The notes beneath the pieces were generated by a model. The model searched no databases. It was given only the letters and a program-made list of their open reading frames with translations, and was not told where the DNA came from. From contig JABCPU010000547.1 of NCBI GenBank assembly GCA_016800925.1, forward strand, positions 1 through 39,676: 39,676 bases of DNA, read 5' to 3'. Numbering within the stretch: the first letter of the stretch is position 1; each line of letters begins with the position of its first letter. This stretch comes from Suillus spraguei. Taxonomy: Eukaryota; Basidiomycota; Agaricomycetes; Boletales; Suillaceae. The translations under genes and the position numbers were made by a program. This document shows positions 11,757 through 21,118 of the stretch, one piece after another.

Positions 11757-11827
11757 TGTGACGACGTCGTCACGCTGTGCAATATGCCATTTGATTTCGT
11801 TACGCTATGCAATATGCCGTTTTGATT
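11757..11827. repeat. 16-bp perfect palindrome followed by a direct repeat
   Basis: GTGACGACGTCGTCAC at 11758-11773 is a perfect palindrome. It abuts two copies of ACGCTxTGCAATATGCC with a TTTGATT tail (11772-11796 and 11801-11827). It lies exactly between the hAT relic and the copia relic, so it may belong to a terminal region of either element or be a transposase-binding site. Confidence 0.7.
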
Positions 11828-11863
11828 AGTTTTATTTTCGTTGCTATTCCACTCACTTTATAG

Positions 11864-13156
11864 ATGGTGCTAGGGTCCCTGCCAGAGTCATACAGGCCCC
11901 TGCTATCGTCCATCACTGCTACTGCCAAAATAACAAATACGCCACTTACCGCGCATGAGCTCATCAGCCTGATAAGCGAAGAGTACGAGCATCGGCAGCT
12001 AAGCGACCGACGCCCTGGCCGGAAGGCAGGAAACAGTGCCCTGAATGCCAGAGAGGCAAAAGGCAAGGGAAGAGTGTCAGCTACCTCCAGTAAAAGCAAC
12101 CCGGACATTACCTGCTTTAATTGCGACTGCAAGGGCCACTATAAGACCGACTGCTGGAGACCAGGAGGAGGAAAGGAGGGCCAGGGGCTGAATCAACAGC
12201 GGAAGAGAGGAGAGAGACCCCCCAAGCAGGCCGCAAACTCAGCAGCCGACTCCTCCGAACCTGCGGATCAATACGCCGTTGTCATGTCAGACTTAGCCAG
12301 TGTGGCGAGGGACTTAAACGTACCAGTGGAGAGGCGAGGTGCCATTGTAGACTCGCGGGGAGAGTACCTGAGTGCAGAGTTTGACAACTACCTATCTCAG
12401 CATGGTATAGAGCGCCAGTTGACTGTACATGACTCACCTCAGCAGAATGGTGTAGCCGAGCGCTTAAATCAGACTCTGGTAGAGCACGGAAGGGCAATGC
12501 TTATCGCCAAGGACCTCCCGAAGTTCCTCTGGGCGAAGGCCGTCAGTTATGCTACCTGGTTGAAGAATCGCCTACCGTCTAGAGTGACACCAGGCACCAC
12601 GCCCTATGAGCTTGTCCGCAAGGCGAAGCCCAGCCTTGCACAGGCGCGCGAATTTGGATGCGCCGCCTATGTCCACCTCTTGGATGCCGGGAAACTCGAG
12701 CTGCGAGCGGAGGAAGGGGTTTTTGTGGGGGTGGATGCAGAGAGCAAGGGTTACCGTATCTACTGGCCAGAGAAATGGAGGGTGTCAGTGGAACGGAATG
12801 TGACCTTTGCCCCTACTGAGGTGACCGTTGCCCAGGATGTACTGAATGAGGGAGAGTCCAACACCACCCCGAACAGTAACAGCAACAATAACAACAACAA
12901 TGATGTTACAGTTACTGAAGCTGACAATGCACCTACCGTTCAGCACATCCCAGTGCCACCATCCTCCATCCCTACTCCAGAGCCGAGAGTAATGCGCAGT
13001 AGGCCAGCCCCAGGTTACTATACCAGGCTCCAGAGCGGCCAGACGGCGACAGTTGCCATAGAGTCTCTGCTGGAGGTGTCAGAATTGGACCTTTTGGATG
13101 AGGTAACCCACCTAGAACGTGCCCTGGCTGCTGCCAAGCCAGAGCCCACCCTGCAG
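11864..13156 (+). pseudogene. Ty1/copia gag-integrase relic with internal in-frame deletion
   Basis: The frame opens inside gag (LGSLPESYRPLLSSI), so the gag N-terminus is lost. A CCHC zinc knuckle follows (CFNCDCKGHYKTDC). The protease active-site entry GAIVDS near 12340-12356 runs directly into RGEYLSAEFDNYL of the integrase core. The rest of protease, the integrase zinc finger and the first catalytic aspartates are absent, yet the frame stays open. The integrase then continues with DSPQQNGVAERLNQTL (catalytic E) and a GYRIYWP-type C-terminal region, followed by an asparagine-rich run near 12880. An extra base near 13153-13160 shifts the frame into the RT part. Base composition is GC-richer than neighbours and coding is otherwise clean, so this insertion is relatively young or less decayed. 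Confidence 0.9.
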
Positions 13157-13665
13157 CCAGCAGGCATTGAATGGCCCAGATGGGGTTGAATGGAAGGAGG
13201 CGGTTGACTACAAGATTAGTCAGTTAGAGAAACTCGGCACATGGGAGGTAACAGACTTACCCCGAGGAGCTAACGTCATCCCCTGCCATTTTGTCCTGGC
13301 AACGAAGCAAGGCCCAGACGGCGAGAAACTTAAGCTCCGCGCCCACCTAGTTGCAAACGGTCAGAGGCAGCAGTGCGGCATCGACTACTTCGACACCTTC
13401 GCCCCGACCGCAAATATGAGCACCATCAGGACAGTCCTGACGATGGCAGCCCAAAAGCACTGGGAAATCCACCAGGTCGACATCAAAAGCGCTTACCTCT
13501 ATGCTACCATCCAGGAAGAGATCTATATGAGGCCGCCGCCTGGATATCTGAAGGATAGTCAGCAAGGAAAGGTATTGAAGTTAAAACGGAGCTTACCTGG
13601 CTTGAAACAGGCCGGTTTTGAGTGGGCGGAAGAGCTGGCGGGAGTTTTTGAAAGTTCACTTGCAA
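13157..13665 (+). pseudogene. Ty1/copia reverse transcriptase fragment
   Basis: In the frame one base off from the upstream ORF, QQALNGPDGVEWKEAVDY begins a copia reverse transcriptase (RVT_2 type). Recognisable blocks are LEKLGTWEV, KLRAHLVANGQRQQCGIDY, TFAPTANMSTIRTVL, the catalytic-aspartate block HQVDIKSAYLYA, EEIYMRPPPGY and LKRSLPGLKQAGFEW. It breaks after EELAGVFE near 13652, before the YVDD motif. RNase H and the 3' LTR are missing. A short unrelated tail reaches a stop at 13709. Confidence 0.9.
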
Positions 13666-13902
13666 AGTTCACAGCTAAACATACGCTGACTTTGATGAAC
13701 ATGCGCTGACCAGCAGAACACTGCTATGGAGAGATATACTTCAAGGAGGGCAATACTAGCTAGTCTAAGGGACCCCTGTTTCCCGGTTGCATCTCTGAGT
13801 TTGTGAATACATTGATGTGAGGCGTACCCCCATCAATCCGCCGGTCATTTTAGACGCGCAACTCTTCAAAGATGAGATGACTTTAGTACATTCTGACATA
13901 TG
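13666..13902. other. Junction sequence between copia relic and Plavaka
   Basis: No long frame. One plus frame reads a short RRTPINPPVILDAQLFKDEM stretch, without a recognisable family. It may be flanking DNA into which the Plavaka element inserted. Confidence 0.35.
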
Positions 13903-14105
13903 TACATCAGGAAAAAACCAAAATGGTGGAATACTAGTGACAGTTACATAGTCCTACATAGCTACAGTAGTGATATATAGTCAACCGAGTTACTCTATAG
14001 TCCTATGTAGCCGAAGTGAGGGCTATGCAGAGCTACCAGAGGTGCTGCGAGTGACTTGTAGTGCAGTAGCAACAGTAGCAGATTGTATCACGGAGCAGTG
14101 TAGTA

Positions 14106-16600
14106 CTAAGTAATAGCAAAAATACAAAAAGTATCTAAGTCAATGAATGTATTCAGATAAAAATCAGTTGCCAACTCATAGGCGTTTGCGCTTGTCCACC
14201 CGGGGTTGATGAATTGTCCCATCCTTGGTATTAGGTGACATGGACGAAGAATTTCGTCGACATGAATCACGGCTGCATTTCGATGCAGTCGTCGAGTCGA
14301 ACGAGATACCTGAAGCAGGCCAGAGAAGGGGTCTGGCTCCCTGAATGGCGTGAACCATTCACTGTAAGCCAAAGCTCGAGAATACGTCCCGAACTGACGA
14401 GGCAGTGTGAAAATGACACGGACTTGTGCCACTTGTGCGCCTACAGCCTCCATATGAATTTTGCAACGGCTAAATAGTAACAACCACTTACCATCTAATG
14501 TCTGTATATTTGTGGTCCGACCGCCATTGTTGATCAGCGCCATATCGAATTTGGCAGGGAATCCTGGCTTCCGGCCAGGACCAGGAGGTACTTCGGGTGT
14601 TGCTCTGATGCGCCATTGCCGTGGTGATTCACCTACCTGCGGATCCGGCAGAGCGACAATGACAACTTGCCGGAAAACGTCAATACGATCTTGTGGACCA
14701 GGGACAATGCAATTTTTTGGTATATGCTTGTGTAAGAAGAGTTTGAGGGCTGGGAGAAATGAGACTGCGCCATGTGCAGTGATGAGCTGCTGAACGGATG
14801 TCCGAGGGTGCGCAGGAGCCTTGGCGAGAACATGGAGTACATATTGCCCAATGACAGGAGGTGCTTTGGCGGGGGCAGCGCGAGACTCAAATTGCAAGTC
14901 TTCCATCTCGGAATCCGAGCCTGAATCAATGTTGTGATCATGGTCAGCATGACCGGCTATGGTGGCCGACTGAGACTGCACAGACAGCCATTCGAGATAG
15001 GAATTGCGCAAGAACACAGCTTCCTGGCGTTGAAGCCACAGAGCCATTTGTTCCTCGTAATCCCGCTTGTTGCTAGCCCGATAGGCTTCCTTAGCAAAGT
15101 CAATATGGAGGCGTTCTGGAAGTTCGGTGTTGAAACCGTCAGTGGTACCATACAACAAGATTGATTGGACGTAGTGCGAGAGTTGGTGTAGTTTAGGAAT
15201 ATTAAAATGTCCATGAACTTCAAGTTCGTGCAGAATATCCTTGTTGGCATGAAATACTACAAGGGCGTTCTCCAGATATTCGAGGGTGTCAGATGTGTGT
15301 GTTCGGAGCTGTGCGAATCAAGAAAAATCTAAGATAGCTCGTGCGACTACCAGCACTTGACTGGCAAATGAAAATTGATTATGTTAGCACAAAGTTCAAG
15401 CCACAAGCATGACATCAAGCATACCTTGGGACAGCGCCGGCCAGTAACCCTATGAAAACACGTTGCATTTGTTTGTGTTCTGTGCCCGTCCATTGTTTTA
15501 CTGCTGATATTCCTTTTTTGAAGTGCCGAAGACCTGGATAGTCTGGTATTGCCTTGAAGCGTGCATCCATCTCGGCTTCGCCAACAATTTCAAGACACCA
15601 TCTCACCAAGTGATCTTTGAAGACACCCTTGTGGAGCTGGTGTAGGAGGTCAGGTGTAAAAGCAAGGAATATGTCTGTATGCGGGAGATTGGCCCAGAAA
15701 GGACTGTAGACGGTGCGTAATCCAAAGTCTTCAAATTCACTTGGATGTTGACCCTTTTTCGCTTCTCTAAGATTTCTTTTATCAACTGGGGGTCCGTATT
15801 GGTGAACTCAGTGGATTGCCTCTTTCATCCGCCGTGACCAGGCACTTTGGGCAGCGATTCTCTTTGCAACATGCCACAAGACATTGTTCTGGAAAATCCG
15901 CCACATAAGCTGCAAGGATCGGGTATATTCGACGGACCATCGAGTCGGCACAGACCATTTCAACACCGTCTCGTCCTGTGGCAATGAGTGGTTGAAGCAG
16001 GAGAGACATACAATGGTGGAAGAGTCTGTAACTAGCAAGGGATCGTGAATCCGATGTGAAACAATCAAGCTTGCCTGCTGGTAAGTACCCAATTAAAACT
16101 GTTGCTCGTGCTGACATCTCCCTTCGTTTTTCTTTGCAATGTTCCCTATTGAAAGATACACAGGCCACGCAGATTTGTCACCTCGGAACTGCGACAGACA
16201 TGTCTTGTCTGATGCGAGAATGACAGGTGCAATCGTTGCACCTTTCGGCAGTTGTTTCTGAACATTGCAGGTCAGTGCTTATTTTTTCGCTCAATTTTTT
16301 GGATCAGATACTTACTTGTTTGTCACACCACCAGTCCCCCGTCCACATGTCATCAATGATGCGGTGAAGTCCTTCATAGTCCTTGTATGCTCGTGCAGGT
16401 GCGTATACCATGTGTTCCTTAAATAAAGGATTACCAATGAGATCTCTGATGCACTCTACAGGGTCCCGTGTCCAAAGCTCGACATCCTCATGCAATAACC
16501 GGTCATTCTCATCAGTTCGGTTTCCCTGAATGCTGACCTTCTTGCAACTCCACGCAGGTCCATGAGGAAGCTTGTCAACTTTCTGCAGGAAAGATCGGTT
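14106..16600 (-). pseudogene. Plavaka transposase relic
   Basis: On the minus strand the order is LPHGPAWSCKKVSI, HEDVELWTRDPVECIRDLI, DEMWTGDWW-like, [18 protein letters not shown], then [18 protein letters not shown] (first catalytic D), an [18 protein letters not shown] cysteine block, [20 protein letters not shown] (second D), KLHQLSHYVQ, and TELPERLHIDFAKEAYRAS (catalytic E), followed by a long C-terminal region ending at 14106. This is the characteristic Plavaka layout with all three acidic residues. Introns are visible at 15361-15424 and around 16180-16315. Damage: frameshifts near 15725 and 15795 and a TGA after ARAILDFS near 15330. The N-terminal region above 16600 is replaced by the opposing gene. 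Confidence 0.88.
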
Positions 16601-17169
16601 ATTGTGAAAGGATGGCTGTGTTCGGTTTCGAGTAACATCATGTGGTTCGCAAACCGAAATGACGAAGGTATTATCTACCACAAGTATTTCAACCCCATAC
16701 CTACCGAAGTCGTTGCACTCGTTCTGACAGCCGTGAGTCACATCCCGTATTCTTACATTGAAGTCAATGGCGCTGAAGATGCCTCATCATTGATAGATTG
16801 AGTGTTGCATTGACGAGTGGGCTCAAGGTCTCAAGGAAGATATCAAATTCACATCAGCTACCAATGGTTCTGTCTACAAAGGTCATTTGGCCTCGTTGCA
16901 GCGCTTTCAACAACACACAGCGCCTTATAAACTTCTCGAGAAGATTTGTGACAATCTCCATGACACGGCTCGGTATGTTTCACTTCAATTTTATAAGCCC
17001 TAGCCTAACATTTGTGCTTTTGAGCTTCCATGCTGGTGTCCAGCCACTTGCTATGATATTGGCTGCACCCCACCGGATTAACGACGACGCATTTGAAGAT
17101 GCGATTCGAGAATACCAGCTTGAAGAGCAGGACACTGTGGAGGATAACGAGAGTTCAGGGGCAGGATGA
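16600..17169 (+). pseudogene. DUF6532-like gene, 3' exons only
   Basis: Three plus-strand exons join in phase. Exon 1 (about 16600-16732) reads SNIMWFANRNDEGIIYHKYF then NPIPTEVVALVLTA. An intron at 16733-16796 (GTGAGT..GATAG) leads to exon 2 (16797-16972), reading IECCIDEWAQGLKEDIKF to NLHDTAR. An intron at 16973-17024 (GTATGT..TTGAG) leads to exon 3 (17025-17169), reading FHAGVQPLAMILAAP to an acidic end and stop. This matches the C-terminal half of the Agaricomycete DUF6532 family, function unknown, often found near transposons. The 5' part is missing and meets the transposase head-to-head. Spliced exons contain no stop, so the fragment itself is little decayed. Confidence 0.7.
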
Positions 17170-17507
17170 TGATGTGGGGGCTAGCGAGAGCAGCAGGCAA
17201 GGATTGAGGTATTAATTGAATCTGCTACTAGCTTGTTTGACGTGTTTGAATTCATTTATTTTCGTGCTATTTTGTGTGCTACTTTCCCTACAGTGTGCTA
17301 TATAACTCCTTGGAGCGGCTGGTAGCTGCCTGTAGGAGCATTCCTATGAACTACAGGCTACTACAAGCTACTACAGTATTGCCTCGTAGTACTATGTAAT
17401 ACTACATAGTTGCCTTACTGGCTATATACAAGGCAGGTAGCTCCCGAGCTCCGCTGACTATGCTGACTATATAGCACTATATAATCAGCTTGCTTTTTCC
17501 TGATGTA

Positions 17508-18005
17508 CTGTTGGTTGTGAAGACAAAGGCGCGTACTTGGCCACTTGCATGTACAGGTACAGGAAACATGTTCTTTGGATGCAGTAGGCGTGTCTTGTGG
17601 GGACTTGTAGTTGACTTAGTGGGCCCACGTCCAGCTGACCCGCTTCATTAGGGTATTCGGGTGGCCTCATGTGATACCAAAGTAGATAGGACCCAATCGG
17701 CAACGTTGGAACATTTTGGTATCACGTGGCGCCAAAATGGTCGTGCACGTGAGGGACCATTCTGAAAACCATTTACAAAGTCTAAAGTCACATGGTATCG
17801 TCGAAAAAAGGAAAAAATGGCATGGGGGAAGGATGAACATGGGTTAGGAGGCGGGCGGGAGGGAAGGCAAAGGGGAGGTTTTCATAATGACAATACTAAA
17901 GGTAAGTACACAAAACAAGCAATTAGTAGTGAGGGGGAGAAAAGGTACGAGTACCTAAAAGTCAAAGACGAGCGAGAGCATGAATGAACAATTCAAAACA
18001 CAAAA
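17508..18005. other. Flank of Plavaka; inverted repeat next to CACGTG
   Basis: No supported gene. GTGATACCAAA (17671-17681) is perfectly repeated inverted as TTTGGTATCAC (17715-17725), with the last bases running into CACGTG. A purine-rich AAAAGGAAAAAATGG-type stretch and GGGAGG runs lie at 17800-17880. Confidence 0.5.
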
Positions 18006-18009
18006 ACTA

Positions 18010-19980
18010 CTAGGCCCAGTGCTCCTGGAGGTACTCAATGTGGAGGTGCTTGACGCTGTTGTGCATAGTCAAAAGTGCATCTGGCGTCGTTGCATCAACT
18101 TTGAGTTCCTCATATAATTCAAACAGCACCGTCCCTGATTTGAATACCTGCTCATATATTTGCTTGACCGTCTTGAAGAAGGCACGCAGATGGAAGCGCT
18201 TGCCATCCGAGAAGATGCCTGGTGGCTGTGCCCAGGGTGGAGGGGACTCGGTCTGGGACACCTGCTTGGCACCGCCGGTGCAAAAGCCCCGTCGATGGTT
18301 GTACCCCGAGTTCTCTGGACCGGGGTACATGATGGTCTTGCAGCGGGAGCATGTGGGCCTTGCGATCCTAAATTCAAAAGAAGAGGGTCAGAAAACACAA
18401 CCAAAAATTTTAAGGACTCGCGCACCTTCTTCCCAGACTCGGTCTTGACGAGCTCAATTGCATGACAATGTCTCCTTCATAAGGTTTCTGAGCTGTATAA
18501 GTGGTTAGCAGGCGAAAGGGTGCCAGTTGAGTAGGCCAGTTTCAAAACTCACATTTAAAGTTGTTCTTCGCCACGCGATTCATCACAGCCATTTCAACCT
18601 CACCGAGCTTTCAGAGAAGGGCCTGGGGTTCTTTCTCACTGTTTCAAGCCCATTAGCGCGGTTCTTCTCCTCCAGGCAGTTGTTGTAGGTCTCTGTAGCT
18701 ACGGCCCGGGCGTCATCTTGAAAGAAATCCATACAAATTCCGCCCTCATGTCCATGAAGAAATGGAACTCAGCATTGGAGGAGATTTGCATGGCGCGGGC
18801 GTCAATGCCCATCACAATGGTGAAGAAGTGCTGGGAACGGGACATCCCTGGAGGTGGCCTCAGAGTGGGAGTGGCGCCGTTGATGGCAACAGGTCCGTCG
18901 ATTGCTGTGACTGGGTTTGGGGGAGTGGAGTTGGGTGTGACCTCAGGGAGAAGTGTGCCAGTGCTGGTGGCCATCGGCCGACGTGACGGAGCTTTGCGGT
19001 ATGGCAGCTGGCTCCTTGGCTTGAGGTAGTGGTCCAGTGTGGTGGACGAAGTCCTCTGCAGGATGTAAAACCAGTTAATAGTAAATGGGCGTGAAATGAA
19101 GAAAAAATGGGAGGAAAGTGAAGTTTTTGTAAGATGAGTTGTTGGTAGCAGGAAAAATGGGGGAGGAATGAAGAAGAAATGGGAGGAAAGTGAATTTTCT
19201 TGTAAGAGGCGACAAACTTTTCATAAGATGAGTCATTGGTAGGAGAAATGGGTAGGGGAAATGAAGAAGAAATGGGAAGAAAATGAAGTTTCTTGTAAGA
19301 GGCGGCAGACTTTCCATAAGATGGGTGGGGGGGATGAAGAAGAAATGGAGGAAAGTGAATTTTCTCGTAAGGGGTGATGAACTTTTCATAAGATGAGTCG
19401 TTGGTAGCAGGACAAATGGGTGGAATGAAGAAAAAATGGGAGGAAAGTGAAGTTTCTCGTAAGAGGCGACGAACTTTTTGTAAGATGAGTCGTTGGTAGT
19501 AGGAAAAATGGGAGGAAAATAAAGTTTATTGAAGGGAAAGAAGTAGGCTTACCTGATTTGACGGCGATGCAGAAGCTTCTAGAGCATCAACACGAGCGGT
19601 AGCCAAATGCCGCACAATTTTGTGGGGCCACTCGTTAGTTGCAGCTGAGTGTCTATTGTGACAACGGCTGGATGAGACTTGGTGCTGCTGGTATCAGCAA
19701 GTTCTGCTGTGGGAATTGTGATGGTTGCAGGAGGGCAGGGCAGTGACGGCTGTGCATTTGAGGGTGTCTGAGGCTGGGAAAGAAGTTGTGGGTCAATGTT
19801 GAGTTCTTCAACTATTTTGGACCCAGCAGACTGCAAGGCAAGGTTAGCTACATCACTGTCAGCGCTTAGTGCCTCGAGCAACTTGGGACCAGTCAGATCA
19901 AAGTCTACTAGCGACTCTGAGTCTTCAGCCTTGATGTCGAGTAGCCCACCAAACAAGGAGTCATCAGGAAATTCACACAT
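18010..19980 (-). pseudogene. Multi-exon basidiomycete repeat-family gene, decayed
   Basis: The minus-strand ATG at 19980 opens an acidic N-terminus (MCEFPDDSLFGGLLDIKAED) rich in S/T/P. Near 19640 the frame must shift to read TNEWPHKIVRHLATARVDAL, then a 497-nt intron (19056-19552) filled with minisatellite. The next exon has LDHYLKPRSQLPYRKAPSR, then MSRSQHFFTIVMGIDARAM and AEFHFFMDMRAEF. Frameshifts follow near 18735 and 18620. An intron (about 18493-18552) and another (about 18375-18425) lead to the C-terminal exon: CSRCKTIMYPGPENSG, GFCTGGAKQ, WAQPPGIFSDGKRFHLRAFF, LFELYEELKVD, ending at 18010. The two CxxC/C motifs may bind zinc. I know this as a recurrent Agaricomycete repeat-associated protein type of unknown function; I cannot name the family. 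Confidence 0.6.
19080..19545. repeat. Minisatellite of about 80-95 bp units inside an intron
   Basis: About five units share GTAAGAGGCGACAAACTTTT, then CATAAGATGAGTCGTTGGTAG, then purine-rich GGAAAAATGGGAGGAA and GAAGAAGAAATGGGAGG blocks. On the gene's strand the array is pyrimidine-rich. It expands the intron to about 500 nt, against 45-65 nt for others in the window. A minus-strand frame of 104 residues over it simply translates the repeat. Confidence 0.85.
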
Positions 19981-20128
19981 TCCTTAACATGCTTAATCAG
20001 CTTAACTCACTTATCTCAAAACTTGTTTGCTCTCTCTCACATCATTCACCTGGCATATCTTATATTTTTTGAGTGCGAAATACAATAAAACATGTATATT
20101 AATATATCTCAACTTTTTTTTTCTGAAT

Positions 20129-21118
20129 TCATTCACATTGAAATTTTGGACAAGTAGATTCAATTTCACCAAGGCAGTTAAGTGTAAATAAGTCCGCATA
20201 AGGGCACGTCAAGGAATGTGTGAATTTCCTGATGGAGGCAAAACTTGACGTGACGAGTCCGAAATGCTCATCTGACGGGATGTCCTTGAGCTCTGGCAGG
20301 CATCGCATGCCAGTGATCTTCTCTTCAAGTCGAAAATGATTGAATAGCTTTGCGATTTTGTCGACAAGGTGAATATGATAAGAGCTGTGAGTAGATGAGA
20401 CGAGGCTGGATTTTTTCAGCCTTGAAAAGGCAATGCAAATGTCTCGCCGAAGAACAAAGTCGTGACAAAGGCCTGTGAACATTATAATTCCACTGGTGTG
20501 CACACACTGGAGTGAGTTCCAGCCTTTGTGAGACCCCTCTACACGTCTTCTGTCCATTTGTATATCCTGCCGTTCAAGGCAGCCTTTGCGCACATGCTTT
20601 AGCTGCTCTTCGTGAACCTGAAATTGATGTTGTTAGTTTGTAAATAGCCTTCGCAAGGATGAACACTCACTTGGCGTGCCCCCGCTGACCATACCATGCC
20701 TTCGCATACCCATTTCTCAAATGTGGAGGGTGAGCCTCGTCTCCTGCTCATTTTGGTCCCAGCACTTGGCGGATTCCTGCCCTCCGCATGTGTCTTCAGT
20801 ATACAAGTAGAGATCTCAGAGACTACCTCTTTCCAGTGGGGATTCTTGGAGGGATTGAGGATCGCACTCGTATATCTTGTTCTTTAGGATTAGCATGTAG
20901 ATTAAATGGCAAAAAAAAAGTGCTTACCTCATGATAAAATGCCAGACATTGAGTTTCATGGTAGCGTCAGGGAAAACAGCAGTAACTATGTTGCGGATAT
21001 GACAGCAGTTGTCAGCAACAAATATTTCAGGTGGAGAGACATGAAGCAAGTTGCATCGGGTCTTCAGACCTTCGAGAAGCTCGCTTATTTCAGCGTTTGA
21101 TTGGCCATGACAGAAGCG
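20129..21118 (-). pseudogene. MULE-like transposase gene, 5'-truncated
   Basis: Three minus-strand exons join cleanly. Exon a (20928-21118) reads SNAEISELLEGLKTRCNL, then PEIFVADNCCHIRNIV and VFPDATMKLNVWHFIMR. Intron 20876-20927. Exon b (20671-20875) reads YTSAILNPSKNPHWKEV to VWSAGARQ. Intron 20618-20670. Exon c (20129-20617) reads VHEEQLKHVRKGCL, RRVEGSHKGWNSLQ, HDFVLRRDICIAF and ends with stop at 20129. The D in VADN followed by VFPDA..WHF resembles the second catalytic block of MULE-type DDE transposases. No stop interrupts the joined exons. The region holding the first catalytic D is absent upstream. Host-domesticated or simple relic cannot be distinguished. Confidence 0.65.

Larger units (their letters stand above)
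13903..17507 (-). mobile_element. Plavaka-type (CACTA-like) DNA transposon, about 3.6 kb
   Basis: The left end TACATCAGGAAAAA (13903-13916) is matched as an exact inverted 14-mer at 17494-17507. Both ends carry AT-rich subterminal clusters of CTACATAG/CTATGTAG, ACTACAG and TATATAG words (13925-14100 and 17330-17480), a pattern typical of CACTA-like elements. Inside lie a minus-strand transposase relic and a plus-strand DUF6532-like fragment. I cannot define a convincing target-site duplication: the bases outside the termini do not match. Confidence 0.75.

Noticed and set aside
14235..15164. Several plus-strand frames over 14.2-15.2 kb
   Set aside because: The minus strand there is a clear Plavaka C-terminal region; the plus frames are shadows.
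13903..17507. A target-site duplication for the Plavaka element
   Set aside because: Bases outside the 14-bp termini do not match in any register that I tried.
18038..18465. Plus-strand frames with GGG/LGHLLG-like sequence
   Set aside because: The minus-strand exon with CSRCK and GIFSDGKRFH motifs explains the region.
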